NCBI GenBank assembly: GCA_002702655.1
Contig: PABB01000073.1
Span: forward strand, 62,001-126,000
From: Planctomycetaceae bacterium
Lineage (GTDB): Bacteria; Planctomycetota; Planctomycetia; Pirellulales; Lacipirellulaceae
Length of the DNA stretch: 64,000 nucleotides
Direction: 5' to 3'
Positions within the stretch are counted from its first letter, which is position 1, and every line of letters begins with the position of its first letter. Positions 18,150 through 29,418 of this stretch are shown one piece after another. The notes under the pieces were generated by a model that saw nothing but the letters and a program-made list of their open reading frames with translations, had not been told where the DNA came from and did no database searches. Position numbers and translations under genes: made by a program.

Positions 18150-18641
18150 ATGAACACGCCCGACGCGATCAACGCCGCCGCTGGCATGAGCACGATGGTC
18201 CTGAGCAAATACCTGGAAGACCTGGACGACGCCGACCTGCTTCGCCGCCCCGGGCCCGGCTGCAATCACCTGGCGTGGCAGCTGGGGCATCTCATCTCCT
18301 CGGAAGCGGCCCTGCTGAACTCGGTGGCCCCCGGCGCCGCGGCTGAGTTGCCCGACGGATTCGCCGAGCAGCACGGCAAAGACGCGACCAACGCGGACGA
18401 TCCGGCCAAATTCTGTTCGAAGGCCCAGTACCTGGAACTGTTTGAGCAGGCTCGCGCCGCAACGAAAGCGGCGCTGGAAGGCTTGTCGGCCGAGGTCCTC
18501 GACGCCCCCGCCCCCGAACACATGCGGTCATTTTTCCCGACCGTGGGGCACATGTTCATGCTGATGGCAATGCACCCCATGATGCACGCCGGGCAGTTCG
18601 TCCCCGTGCGTCGCGAGTTGGGCAAGCCCGTGGCGATTTGA
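18150..18641 (+). CDS. DinB-family metal-binding four-helix protein
   Basis: 163 aa, four-helix DinB/YfiT-like bundle. The likely metal ligands are H47 (CNHLAWQLGHL, with H40 nearby) and the pair H142/H146 in MAMHPMMHAGQFVPVRRELG, which is the canonical spacing and position for the family. DinB-like proteins include thiol-dependent transferases and damage-induced proteins, so the reaction cannot be assigned. ATG 18150 follows the stop-rich spacer that separates it from the divergent secreted-protein gene. Confidence 0.85.
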   Translation: MNTPDAINAAAGMSTMVLSKYLEDLDDADLLRRPGPGCNHLAWQLGHLISSEAALLNSVAPGAAAELPDGFAEQHGKDATNADDPAKFCSKAQYLELFEQARAATKAALEGLSAEVLDAPAPEHMRSFFPTVGHMFMLMAMHPMMHAGQFVPVRRELGKPVAI

Positions 18642-18669
18642 GCGTCTGGCGGAGGTCCGGCTAGGTTCC

Positions 18670-18827
18670 TTCACCACAGAGGACACGGAGAGCACAGAGG
18701 AATCCAGCAAGTGATGAAACCCGACGTCAATCGGGATTCGGCCAACGACTGGAGGGCTGAAGGCAGCGGTCGCTGCCAAACGAGACACTGTCATTCATCT
18801 CTGTGCTCTCCGTGTCCTCTGTGGTGA
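18670..18827. repeat. Inverted pair of family B repeats
   Basis: Left unit 18670-18700 (TTCACCACAGAGGACACGGA then GAGCACAGAGG) and right unit 18799-18827 are near-perfect reverse complements, about 98 nt apart. The centre has no similarity to the centres of the other pairs. It lies between the convergent DinB and HTTM genes. Confidence 0.88.
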
Positions 18828-18880
18828 GTCTCTGCGGAAGATCTCAAGGAGGAGCGAGCTGGGTGCGCCGCGAGGACGCG

Positions 18881-19861
18881 TCAGCTGACCTTCTTGCCTA
18901 CCAGCGCCAGCGACACGCGGCCGGCGACGGGGTCGAGGATCTTGCGCACCGTCTCGGGCTTCAGGAAGCTGAGATTGGCGATGATCATGGCCGTGCCGAA
19001 GGTGATCATGCCCATGAACAGCGCGATGCCGCCGTGCACGCAAAACGCCATGCCCAGCACCAGCGGCTTGGTGAAGCGGTTCCACACCAGGCAGCAGTAG
19101 AAGATCTCCCAGAACACGGTCGCGTGCGTCAGCAGTGCGGCAAATTTCGGCCAATCGGCCAGCCACAGCAGGCTGACCGAGCGGTACTCGGTGATCGACG
19201 CGCCCCACCACAACGCCGTGCCCAGTTGCCACGTGCTGCCGTCGAGCTTGGGCAGTCCCGAGAACAGATAGAAGATGCACAGATGCACCTGCAGCAGGCG
19301 GACCGCCAGGTTGGCCGAGACGCTGGGCTCGGGATCGGTCGCGTCGCCGCGGCGCAGCCGCCACAAGCGGTCGAGCGAGTACCGCGCCCCGCACGGCCCC
19401 AGCAGCAGGTATAAGGCCAGCATGCAATTGACTTTGTCGAGCCCGAAGAACGCGCCGGGCGTGACGCGGTAGGCGTAGCTCACCGCCAGCGGAAACGCCA
19501 GCAGCGCCGCGGTCCGCGAGAAGAAGCCGACCGTCAGGCAGGCGAACACCACCAGCGCCAGCACGTGCACGACCCACAGCAGCCAGGTCGACTTGATCCA
19601 GAAGAACACGCTCCACGCCGACCATGCCGGGAAGTCGGGCCCCTGCGGGGCGCGGAGCACCGACACGGGCACGTAGCCGTCCGGGCCGATGAAACCGCTC
19701 AGATCGAGCGACCAGATCAGGTGCGTGTACAGCAACATCCCCCCGGCCAACAGCCGCAGCATCGACAGCGTCGCCGGGTCGGTGGGCGAGAACCAAAACG
19801 TGTTCCACGCGCCCCAGGCGTCGGACAGGTAACCGCGGATCGCCGCGAGCAGGCCTTTCAT
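18881..19861 (-). CDS. HTTM-domain membrane protein (vitamin-K carboxylase-like fold)
   Basis: 326 aa with at least six hydrophobic helices. The order DPATLSMLRLLAGGMLLYTHL, WLLWVVHVLALVVFACLTVG, AALLAFPLAVSYAYRV, NCMLALYLLLGPCGARYSLDR, VRLLQVHLCIFYLFSGLPKL and a TAMIIANLSFL-like segment near the C-terminus matches the HTTM (horizontally transferred transmembrane) domain related to vitamin K-dependent gamma-carboxylase. GLPKLDG and the W-rich helix after it are characteristic. The C-terminal epoxidase/lumenal part of true carboxylases is absent, so enzyme activity is unproven. Its ATG overlaps the stop of the next gene upstream (ATGA, 19858-19861), implying translational coupling. Confidence 0.85.
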   Translation of the reverse strand: MKGLLAAIRGYLSDAWGAWNTFWFSPTDPATLSMLRLLAGGMLLYTHLIWSLDLSGFIGPDGYVPVSVLRAPQGPDFPAWSAWSVFFWIKSTWLLWVVHVLALVVFACLTVGFFSRTAALLAFPLAVSYAYRVTPGAFFGLDKVNCMLALYLLLGPCGARYSLDRLWRLRRGDATDPEPSVSANLAVRLLQVHLCIFYLFSGLPKLDGSTWQLGTALWWGASITEYRSVSLLWLADWPKFAALLTHATVFWEIFYCCLVWNRFTKPLVLGMAFCVHGGIALFMGMITFGTAMIIANLSFLKPETVRKILDPVAGRVSLALVGKKVS

Positions 19862-20676
19862 GGGCTCACCCCCGGAATCGCGGTGTTGGGCGGCGGGATG
19901 GTTTCCGCCGCGGCGTTGGGCTCAGGCACGTCGCCCTTGCGATGCACGAACGAGCCGAACTCTTCGTAGGTCGACGGATCGTCGGTCGCCATGCCGTCGC
20001 GCACTTGCTTGGGCGTGAGCAGGTGATGAATCCGCAGGGTCATGCGGACGCTTTCGCCGCCGTATTTGGTCAGCAGCCACTCGCCCGCGGTGTCGGCCAC
20101 GTCGCGCAGCGGCGGCGGCACGTCCGGCGTTTGCGTTTGTTCGACCAGCATCATGTGCCGGTGATAAAACAGCCGCGGCCACTGATCGCGCAAATCGGGC
20201 AGCCGCCCTTCGGCAATGGTCTGCCCGGCGTCGTCCATGACCTCGTAGTCGACGACATGCGCGACGCTGGGGTTGGGCGAGAAGAATTCGTACCCGTTGT
20301 TGATGTACAGCAGGTTGGCGTAGTGGAACACGATGTCGTTGAGCCAGCTCACCAGCGGCGGCCATTGCCTGGCGACGCCGACCGACTCCCACCGCTCGGG
20401 CGGCACGTCGTTGCCCTGGGCGTCGCGCACCAGTTCGCCTGGAGGCGTGTTGGGCGTGGCCTTGTGGTCGGGCGCGATCCACAGAAACCACGGCGGCACG
20501 AACACGGCGGTCAGGTGCCACAGGATCGCCGCGCTGACCAGCGCGCGCAACCACGGTCCCCACGGCATGGAGGGGTCGCGGGGGCGCTTCTCGCGCGGCG
20601 ACTTGGGCTGCTTGGCCGGCTTTTCGCGCGCCGCCTGCTCCTCGCCGCTCTGTCTGTTGCCCGATTGCTTGGCCAT
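19858..20676 (-). CDS. Membrane-anchored partner of the HTTM protein, unknown function
   Basis: 272 aa. A basic, low-complexity N-terminus (MAKQSGNRQ then KPAKQPKSPREKRPRDP) is followed by one membrane helix at about 43-69 (LRALVSAAILWHLTAVFV), then a soluble, probably periplasmic domain with aromatic clusters (HYANLLYINNGYEFFSPNPS then VDYEVMDDAG, and DQWPRLFYHRHMMLVEQ). The tail is Pro/Thr-rich. The soluble domain begins with NNGYEFFSPNP, a motif I associate with proteins encoded next to HTTM genes in planctomycetes, but I have no name for it. Coupling by a 4-nt stop/start overlap makes a physical complex with the HTTM protein likely. Confidence 0.75.
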   Translation of the reverse strand: MAKQSGNRQSGEEQAAREKPAKQPKSPREKRPRDPSMPWGPWLRALVSAAILWHLTAVFVPPWFLWIAPDHKATPNTPPGELVRDAQGNDVPPERWESVGVARQWPPLVSWLNDIVFHYANLLYINNGYEFFSPNPSVAHVVDYEVMDDAGQTIAEGRLPDLRDQWPRLFYHRHMMLVEQTQTPDVPPPLRDVADTAGEWLLTKYGGESVRMTLRIHHLLTPKQVRDGMATDDPSTYEEFGSFVHRKGDVPEPNAAAETIPPPNTAIPGVSP

Positions 20677-20751
20677 GCCGCCTGAGGGTTGGTCGTAGGA
20701 GATTGCAGCGCGGGTGGCTGCGTACGAGCTTTGTCGCCCGTAGCAAACGAA

Positions 20752-20787
20752 AAACCCCCGTACCGGTCAACGCCGATACGGGGGCAA
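20752..20787 (-). terminator. Rho-independent terminator of the TIGR03000 gene
   Basis: Minus-strand reading gives CCCCCGTA, a 12-nt centre that pairs partly, TACGGGGG and then TTTTTCG. It is about 90 nt beyond the stop at 20875, with repeat F copy 1 in between. Confidence 0.88.
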
Positions 20788-20794
20788 GATTATC

Positions 20795-20870
20795 GTAGGT
20801 CAGGCTTTCGGGCCTGACGCGAGCCGCGATCTGGATGCTGTCATGTCAGGCTGGAACGCCTGACCTACGG
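20795..20870. repeat. Palindromic repeat, family F copy 1
   Basis: Arms of the form GTAGGTCAGGC-TTTCGGGCC-TGAC (20795-20818) and the inverted form ending GCCTGACCTAC (about 20844-20869). Copy 2 is at 61310-61469. Each arm is itself a small hairpin (GTCAGGC...GCCTGAC). It lies in the 3' untranslated part of the TIGR03000 gene. Confidence 0.85.
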
Positions 20871-20874
20871 CAAG

Positions 20875-21942
20875 TTAGTCGAGAGCGGCGACCCGCTGCC
20901 CGGCTTCGTCGAACTGGAAGGCCAGCTCGTAGGTCTCCCCGCCGGTGATGGTCAGGGTTTCCTCTTTGACCAGGGTTTCGCCGTCGCGGTTCAGTTCGAC
21001 GCGAACCACGTAGCCGTCCCAGCTCTGACCGGCGGCCAGGCCGTCGGTGGCAAAGGTGCGGCTCTCGCCGGTTTGGCTGGTCTTGGCGCCGGCCAGGAAG
21101 ACCTTGGCGTCAGCCGGCACGGCCAGCTTCAGCTCAGTCTTGACCGGCTCGGCGGCCAGCGTGGGCTCGCCCGAGCCGAACGCCAAATCGGTGGTCTGAC
21201 CGGCCTGCAGGCGGACGGTCTTGTTCTCGACGACCATTTCGCCGTCGCGGCGGAACTCGACTCGCAGCTGGTACGAGTAGCTCATCCCCGCGTCGAGGCC
21301 GCGCGACACGTAGCGTCGATCGACGCCGGTGCTGGTGGTCAGGTTGTCGTTGACGAACACGCGGGCGTCGGCCGGCACGGAGACGCGGATCGCGGCTTCG
21401 CCGGCGGCGGCCAACTCGGTGCTGGTCGAGACCGAAGCCTCGCCCACGCAGTCGGCACAGTAGGGCTCGACGGGGACGCTGTAGGTTTCCACCGGGGTGC
21501 TGTACGAACCGTAGCTGCCGCTGCTGGCATAGCTACCGGACGAGGCGTAACTGCCCGAGGAGGCATAGCTGCCGCTGGAGGCGTAGCTGCCGGACGAACC
21601 ATAGGAAGCTTTGCGAGCGGCCTTGCGGGCGTGCCAGCGGGCGAACAGACCGGGCCGACCCGAGCTGCCGGCCGAACCGTAGCTGCCGCTGCTGGCGTAG
21701 CTACCGGACGAGGCGTAACTGCCCGAAGAGGCATAGCTGCCGCTGGACGCGTAGCTGCCCGACGAGGCATAGCTGCCGCTCGAACCATAGGAGGCGTAGC
21801 TGCCATAGCTTCCGCCCGAACCGTAGCTGCCGTAGGATCCGCCGCGATGGCGGAAGGCCGAGGCATCGGTGGCACTCATTGCCAACACGGCGCAGGCAAG
21901 AGCAGCAATGTGCCATTTGCCGGCAGTAGCTTGAAATCGCAT
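20875..21942 (-). CDS. Exported Ser/Tyr/Gly-repeat protein with two TIGR03000 domains
   Basis: 355 aa from ATG 21942. Signal peptide about 1-30 (IAALACAVLAMSATDASA). Two blocks of the hexapeptide SYASSG (about five copies, then about four) are separated by a basic island (RPGLFARWHARKAARKAS). Two C-terminal TIGR03000 domains follow (AIRVSVPADARVFVNDN... and TELKLAVPADAKVFLAG...), each ending in a beta strand such as TDLAF or YELAF. TIGR03000 is a planctomycete domain of unknown role, often on secreted or envelope proteins. The DNA of the repeats is a GC-rich ~18-nt minisatellite that can change copy number. It has its own terminator. Confidence 0.88.
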   Translation of the reverse strand: MRFQATAGKWHIAALACAVLAMSATDASAFRHRGGSYGSYGSGGSYGSYASYGSSGSYASSGSYASSGSYASSGSYASSGSYASSGSYGSAGSSGRPGLFARWHARKAARKASYGSSGSYASSGSYASSGSYASSGSYASSGSYGSYSTPVETYSVPVEPYCADCVGEASVSTSTELAAAGEAAIRVSVPADARVFVNDNLTTSTGVDRRYVSRGLDAGMSYSYQLRVEFRRDGEMVVENKTVRLQAGQTTDLAFGSGEPTLAAEPVKTELKLAVPADAKVFLAGAKTSQTGESRTFATDGLAAGQSWDGYVVRVELNRDGETLVKEETLTITGGETYELAFQFDEAGQRVAALD

Positions 21943-22114
21943 TTCGCAAAACCCCCTCAGAAATCGAAATAAACCGCCGAGATCGTGCGGATCCGGCACA
22001 GACGCTGGGCGATTGCGCATCACGGCAGGGTCGCTGACAGGATACCAGCGCCGGGGGTTAATTCAAGCAAACTGGGCTAAAATGCCGGATTTTGGCGATT
22101 ATGCAGTCCAGGGG

Positions 22115-23371
22115 CTATTGCGAGGCACTTGCCGCGGGCGCCAGTGTCACCCGTGTGACATCCAGCACGCCCACGCCGCCGTGCATTCCCAGCCGCAGCA
22201 CCGCCTCGCGCGTGGCCAGCGGGACCGCGATTTCACGAGATTCCGTGCGCCAGTCGAAGCTCCCCTGCCATGGCCCCAGCACGGCCGTGTCGATCGCCGC
22301 CCGACGGGCATCGTAGAACGTGATCATCACTGCCGCTTGCTCTCCGGAGGCCAGCCCCTGGCCCAAACGCTCGCCGCGGACTCGCGCCGACAGCTCCAGG
22401 CGGCTGATCTTGCGCCCGTCGATCGCCGTGCCCTGCAGCGCTCGCGTCGGTAGCCCCGGGGCGTCGTTCTCGAATCGCAGGAACGTCGACGGGCCGCCGC
22501 CGTCACTTGCTGATCTGTCGTCGCTCATCACGCGCGCGGAGCGCAGATAATGCCACCCCGCCGGCAGATCGCTCTCGGCGATCCGCTCGGAGAAGTCGCC
22601 GTTGACGACCTCCGGACGCGTGGGATCGGGCAGCTTCTGCCGCGCGTCTTCCGCGGCGCCGGTCATGGGCACGAACAGCGTCGCCTTGAGCGGTTCGCGG
22701 GTGAGCTGCCCCTGGCGCTTTGTCACGCGGTAGAGATTCTGCTGGTACCGCTCGCCCACGGGAATGATCATCTCGCCGCCTTCGGCCAGTTGGTCGACCA
22801 GCGGTTGCGGGATCTCCTCAGGCGAGCAGGTGACGATGATCTTGTCGAAGGGGGCGTGCTCGGGCCAACCCTGGTAGCCGTCGCCGATGCGCACGTGGAC
22901 GTTGTCGTACTTCAGTCGCGTGAGCGTGCGCTCGGCCCGCTTGCCCAACTCCGGGACGATCTCGATTGTGTAGACGTCGGCGACCAGTGGGCTGAGCACG
23001 GCCGCCTGATAACCGCTGCCGGCGCCGATTTCCAGCACGCGGTCCTCGGGTTGCGGTCGGAGTTGCTCGGTCATGTACGCCACCACGTATGGCGGCGAGA
23101 TCGTTTGCCGCTGGCCGATCGGCAGCGCCGCGTCGGCGTAGGCGTAGCGGCGGAACCCGGCCGGCATGAATTCGTGCCGCGGGGTGGAGCGCATCGCCTC
23201 CAGCACGCGCTCGTCGGCGACGCCGGCGGCGGCGATTTCCTCGGCGACCATCTTGTTGCGTGCCGCGGCGTAGCGATCGTCGCCGATCGGCGCGGCGCCG
23301 GCGGCCCCGCAAACCCCGGCGACGGCCATGCAGAAACCGAGAAATGCCGGTATTCGGCCGCGGTGCGTCAT
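22115..23371 (-). CDS. pcm: Exported protein-L-isoaspartate O-methyltransferase with beta-sandwich tail
   Basis: 418 aa from ATG 23371. Residues 1-30 (GRIPAFLGFCMAVAGVCGAAGAAP) are a signal peptide. About 40-240 is the PIMT methyltransferase domain: the substrate region with TPRHEFMPAG, QTISPPYVVAYMTEQL, the SAM loop LEIGAGSGYQAAVLSPLV and PFDKIIVTCSPEEIPQPL. The remaining ~170 residues (VVNGDFSE...LPAGWHYLRSARV, then LELSARVRG and AVMITFYD) look like a CBM4/9-type jelly-roll. PIMT repairs isoaspartyl damage and is normally cytoplasmic and about 210 aa, so the export signal and C-terminal domain are unusual. Periplasmic protein repair would need SAM outside the cytoplasm, so the true substrate is open. 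Confidence 0.9.
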   Translation of the reverse strand: MTHRGRIPAFLGFCMAVAGVCGAAGAAPIGDDRYAAARNKMVAEEIAAAGVADERVLEAMRSTPRHEFMPAGFRRYAYADAALPIGQRQTISPPYVVAYMTEQLRPQPEDRVLEIGAGSGYQAAVLSPLVADVYTIEIVPELGKRAERTLTRLKYDNVHVRIGDGYQGWPEHAPFDKIIVTCSPEEIPQPLVDQLAEGGEMIIPVGERYQQNLYRVTKRQGQLTREPLKATLFVPMTGAAEDARQKLPDPTRPEVVNGDFSERIAESDLPAGWHYLRSARVMSDDRSASDGGGPSTFLRFENDAPGLPTRALQGTAIDGRKISRLELSARVRGERLGQGLASGEQAAVMITFYDARRAAIDTAVLGPWQGSFDWRTESREIAVPLATREAVLRLGMHGGVGVLDVTRVTLAPAASASQ

Positions 23372-23435
23372 CCGTGTGGGTCCTCGCGACTTTTGCGTGC
23401 TTCCGTCACGTGGCGGCGTGCGCACCTGAATATTT

Positions 23436-23489
23436 AGCCGCGGGGCTTGCCCCGCGCGGGATGCGCTGCGCGGGGCAAGCCCCGCGGCG
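23436..23489. repeat. Palindromic repeat (family H)
   Basis: TTTAGCCGCGGGGCTTGCCC... with an inverted copy ending ...CAAGCCCCGCGG, each half itself a GGGGC-TT-GCCCC hairpin. It sits between the convergently oriented ends of the pcm upstream region and the HD-nuclease stop. Confidence 0.85.
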
Positions 23490-23518
23490 AAATGATATGC
23501 GGACAATTCGCTGTTTGA

Positions 23519-24580
23519 CTATTGGTCGTCGGCGCCGTCGGGGAGCGGGCCGCGGTAGATTTTCTGCCCCATCGGGTTGCGATTGCCCGTGAGCGGGCCC
23601 TCGGTCGTGTCCTCGGCGAGGATGTTGACCATCATTTGCATCTTGGCGTCGATGTCGTCGGCGTAGTGCACCAGCAGCGCCTCGGGGGTCATCGGCGGTT
23701 TGGGGGCGCCCCACTCGGGCAACCGCTGGTGGGCCACGATCACGTGCTCCAGCCGCAGCAGCTTGTCCGGGTCGATCGGGTGCTCAGCCGCGACCTCGCG
23801 CAGGATGTCGCGGCCCTGCAGGATGTGGCCGATGAGCGTGCCGGCGGGGGTGTACTCGGCCCCCGTGGCGGTTGTTTGCAGCTCGCGCAGCTTGCCAATG
23901 TCGTGCAGCACGCCGCCGGCGACGACCAGGTCCTTATCCAACGGCGGCTGCAAATCCGGGAACAGCTCCGTGTACTTGTCGGCGAGATAGACGCAGGTGC
24001 GAGTGACGCTGAGCACGTGCTCCAAAAACCCGCTGCGATGGGCGTGGTGATTGCGCGTGGCCGCGGGAATCGCCAGGATCAGTTCACGATTGTCGTCGAG
24101 CACGGCCGCGACCAGTTCCCGGACGGCCTCGTCGGCGACGTGCTCCTGGACGATCTCGGCGAGTTGCGCGAACATCTCCTCGGGGTCGAACCGCGAGGCA
24201 GGCACCAGCGCCGCCGGGTCGAAGCCGTCGTCGCGGTCCTCGTCGGTCGCCGGACGGATGCGGCGAATGTCCAGTTGGGGGCCGTAGTTCGTCTCGCGGT
24301 ACAGCGCCCGCAGCTTGTAGAACGCGCCCACTTGCCACTCGTCCCGGCAGGCGGCGGCCAGCGGGGCGTCGCTCCAGATCGGAAAGCTGACCTCCCGCTG
24401 GGCGTCGCGGAACGTGACCCGGTCGTACGGCTTGCCGTCTTTGGTGGTCAGCGTCGTCTTGGCTGACAGCACGGCGAACAGGTCCGCCTCCTGCCCGTCG
24501 GTCAGCTCGTGCAGCGGGATCGCGGCGGCGGCGATGGGCAGCGTGCGCTGCTTTTCGGCGGCGGTCTTGGTCTTGGGCAT
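23519..24580 (-). CDS. HD-domain 3'-5' exoribonuclease, YhaM-like
   Basis: 353 aa from ATG 24580. An N-terminal OB-fold (about 15-110, with DLFAVLSAKTTLTTKDGKPY and VSFPIWSDAP) is followed by an HD phosphohydrolase domain: NHHAHRSGFLEHVLSVTRTC, then VLHDIGKLREL, later HVIVAHQRLPEWGAPKPP and HYADDIDAKMQMM. The order OB then HD and the conserved metal residues (HH...H-D) match the YhaM/CBF1 family, which degrades RNA or ssDNA from the 3' end. I assign nuclease activity by family only. Its upstream region is a 497-nt gap facing secA divergently. Confidence 0.85.
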   Translation of the reverse strand: MPKTKTAAEKQRTLPIAAAAIPLHELTDGQEADLFAVLSAKTTLTTKDGKPYDRVTFRDAQREVSFPIWSDAPLAAACRDEWQVGAFYKLRALYRETNYGPQLDIRRIRPATDEDRDDGFDPAALVPASRFDPEEMFAQLAEIVQEHVADEAVRELVAAVLDDNRELILAIPAATRNHHAHRSGFLEHVLSVTRTCVYLADKYTELFPDLQPPLDKDLVVAGGVLHDIGKLRELQTTATGAEYTPAGTLIGHILQGRDILREVAAEHPIDPDKLLRLEHVIVAHQRLPEWGAPKPPMTPEALLVHYADDIDAKMQMMVNILAEDTTEGPLTGNRNPMGQKIYRGPLPDGADDQ

Positions 24581-25077
24581 GCGGCGTGTCGGGCGGAGCG
24601 GGTCAGTGGGGACGAGCGAGCGCGGCCAGATGCGCCCTCTGCCGTCAATTCTAGCGATGCCGGCAGGGGGTCTCGACGGCCTCTGGCGAAATCGGCCGCG
24701 GCGTGTAGACCCAATCCCCCCATTCCGCCCCGTCTCTGCACAGGCGCGGCAGAATCGGCTCGCCTTGACCAGTTTTCCTGGTCGCAATAAACTTTTTGCT
24801 GCGAAAGCGTTGCGCCAATTCTGCGCGTTTTCGGCGCAGCAGCGCGACGCCCCCATTGCCACCACCTCCTTCACGAGCGCGGCCTGTCCCGGCCGCACGA
24901 CTCGGCCGAAGTTGATCACGATACGCACCGCCGTGGAGCACCGGCCCCAGGCCGCGGCGAACTCTGGTTCCCGGGCGCCGCGTTTTGGCCGCAGGCGCCA
25001 AGGCCCCGCGGCACGCCGCCGCCGTCCGCGCTGCGGCGAATCTGCACACACCAGCTAGACGACAAACTGAGCAAACG
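24581..25077. other. 497-nt divergent region between HD nuclease and secA
   Basis: No gene is supported. It contains the promoter-like pair at 24765-24793 and the small palindrome GACCAG-ttttc-CTGGTC (24767-24783) inside it. The rest is GC-rich without structure that I can see. Confidence 0.6.
24765..24793 (+). promoter_or_regulatory. Possible sigma-70 promoter upstream of secA
   Basis: TTGACC, 17 nt, TAAACT on the plus strand (5/6 and 4/6 matches). The spacer contains a short palindrome that a regulator could use. It is about 285 nt from the secA ATG, a long leader, so this is tentative. Confidence 0.35.
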
Positions 25078-28764
<3,687 letters not shown>

Positions 28765-28775
28765 CGTTCGAGAGA

Positions 28776-28810
28776 TTCACCACGGAGGCACAGAGGGCAC
28801 GGAGAGAAGA
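28776..28810. repeat. Single family B repeat
   Basis: TTCACCACGGAGGCACAGAG then GGCACGGAGAGAAGA: one unpaired copy of the repeat found as inverted pairs elsewhere, here diverged, just after secA. Confidence 0.75.
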
Positions 28811-28813
28811 CCA

Positions 28814-28842
28814 TTTAGCCGCCGGCCTTGGCCGGCGGCGCC
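28814..28842. repeat. GCCGCCGGC-type palindrome, left of the toxin-antitoxin locus
   Basis: TTTAGCCGCCGGCCTTGGCC followed by GGCGGCGCC is a hairpin. A related unit in the same orientation is at 29376-29406, so the toxin-antitoxin remnant lies between two direct copies. Confidence 0.75.
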
Positions 28843-28856
28843 ATTGCGAGGGCCCC

Positions 28857-29021
28857 ATGAGCACAGTCGATCCCCCCACGCCCCGCGACCAGATGATCGC
28901 GATCCTCAACCAGCAGCCGGCCGACAGCACGTACGACGACCTGCTCCGCGAGCTAGCATGTCGCCGCGCAATCCAGCGCGGTCTGGACGATGTGGACGCC
29001 GGTCGGATCGTCAGCCATTAA
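28857..29021 (+). CDS. Small antitoxin-like protein (ParD/RHH-type or similar)
   Basis: 54 aa, from ATG 28857 with GAGGG upstream. The sequence MSTVDPPTPRDQMIAILNQQ then PADSTYDDLLRELACRRAIQ and RGLDDVDAGRIVSH is the compact helix-rich type common in antitoxins that precede ParE/RelE toxins. RELA...AIQRGLDDVDAGRIVSHEE is a recurring C-terminal motif of such proteins, here cut short after SH by a stop. The toxin-like frame starts 23 nt later. Identity as an antitoxin rests on this neighbour and the composition, not on a full fold match. Confidence 0.65.
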   Translation: MSTVDPPTPRDQMIAILNQQPADSTYDDLLRELACRRAIQRGLDDVDAGRIVSH

Positions 29022-29044
29022 GAGGCGCTCGACCGGATTCGATC

Positions 29045-29346
29045 ATGGCGAAAGTGATCTGGACCGAGGAAGCGCTCGAGTGGCTCGCCGAAATTGACCG
29101 GTTCCTGGCGAAGGACTCGCCGACCGCGGCCGTCAGGGTCGTGGAAGGTCTCGTTGGTAGGATTGAATTGCTTGCTAGCTACCCGCGCGTCGGCGTTTTA
29201 GTACACGGTATCGAAGCCCGCGAGGTTCGAGAAATACTCGAAAGTAACTATATCGTATCGTCTACGAATATGCGGAAGCGACGGATTCCGTGTATTTGCT
29301 GGCCATTATCCACAGCGCGATGGACATTGAGCGATTTCGGTTCTGA
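29045..29346 (+). pseudogene. ParE/RelE-type toxin, frameshifted by an AT duplication
   Basis: The first 69 codons from ATG 29045 read as a ParE/RelE toxin (VIWTEEALEWLAEIDRFLAK then AVRVVEGLVGRIELLASYPR and REVREILESNYI). At 29249-29253 the sequence TATAT has two extra bases. If AT at 29252-29253 is removed, the frame continues as RIVYEYAEATDSVYLLAIIH and SAMDIERFRF and stops at 29344-29346, exactly the ParE C-terminus. As it stands the frame runs to a different, non-homologous tail ending at 29380. The catalytic C-terminal strand is lost, so the toxin is probably inactive unless the ribosome or polymerase slips. The small antitoxin gene just before it appears intact. Confidence 0.85.
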
Positions 29347-29375
29347 ATACCCCCGACTTGCCAACGACAGAGACC

Positions 29376-29406
29376 ATTGAGCCGCCGGCCCACCGCCGGA
29401 GGCGCC
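29376..29406. repeat. GCCGCCGGC-type palindrome, right of the toxin-antitoxin locus
   Basis: ATTGAGCCGCCGGCCCACCG followed by CCGGAGGCGCC; direct repeat of the unit at 28814-28842. It ends 12 nt before the start codon of the next small gene. Confidence 0.7.
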
Positions 29407-29418
29407 GTGGTGACACTC

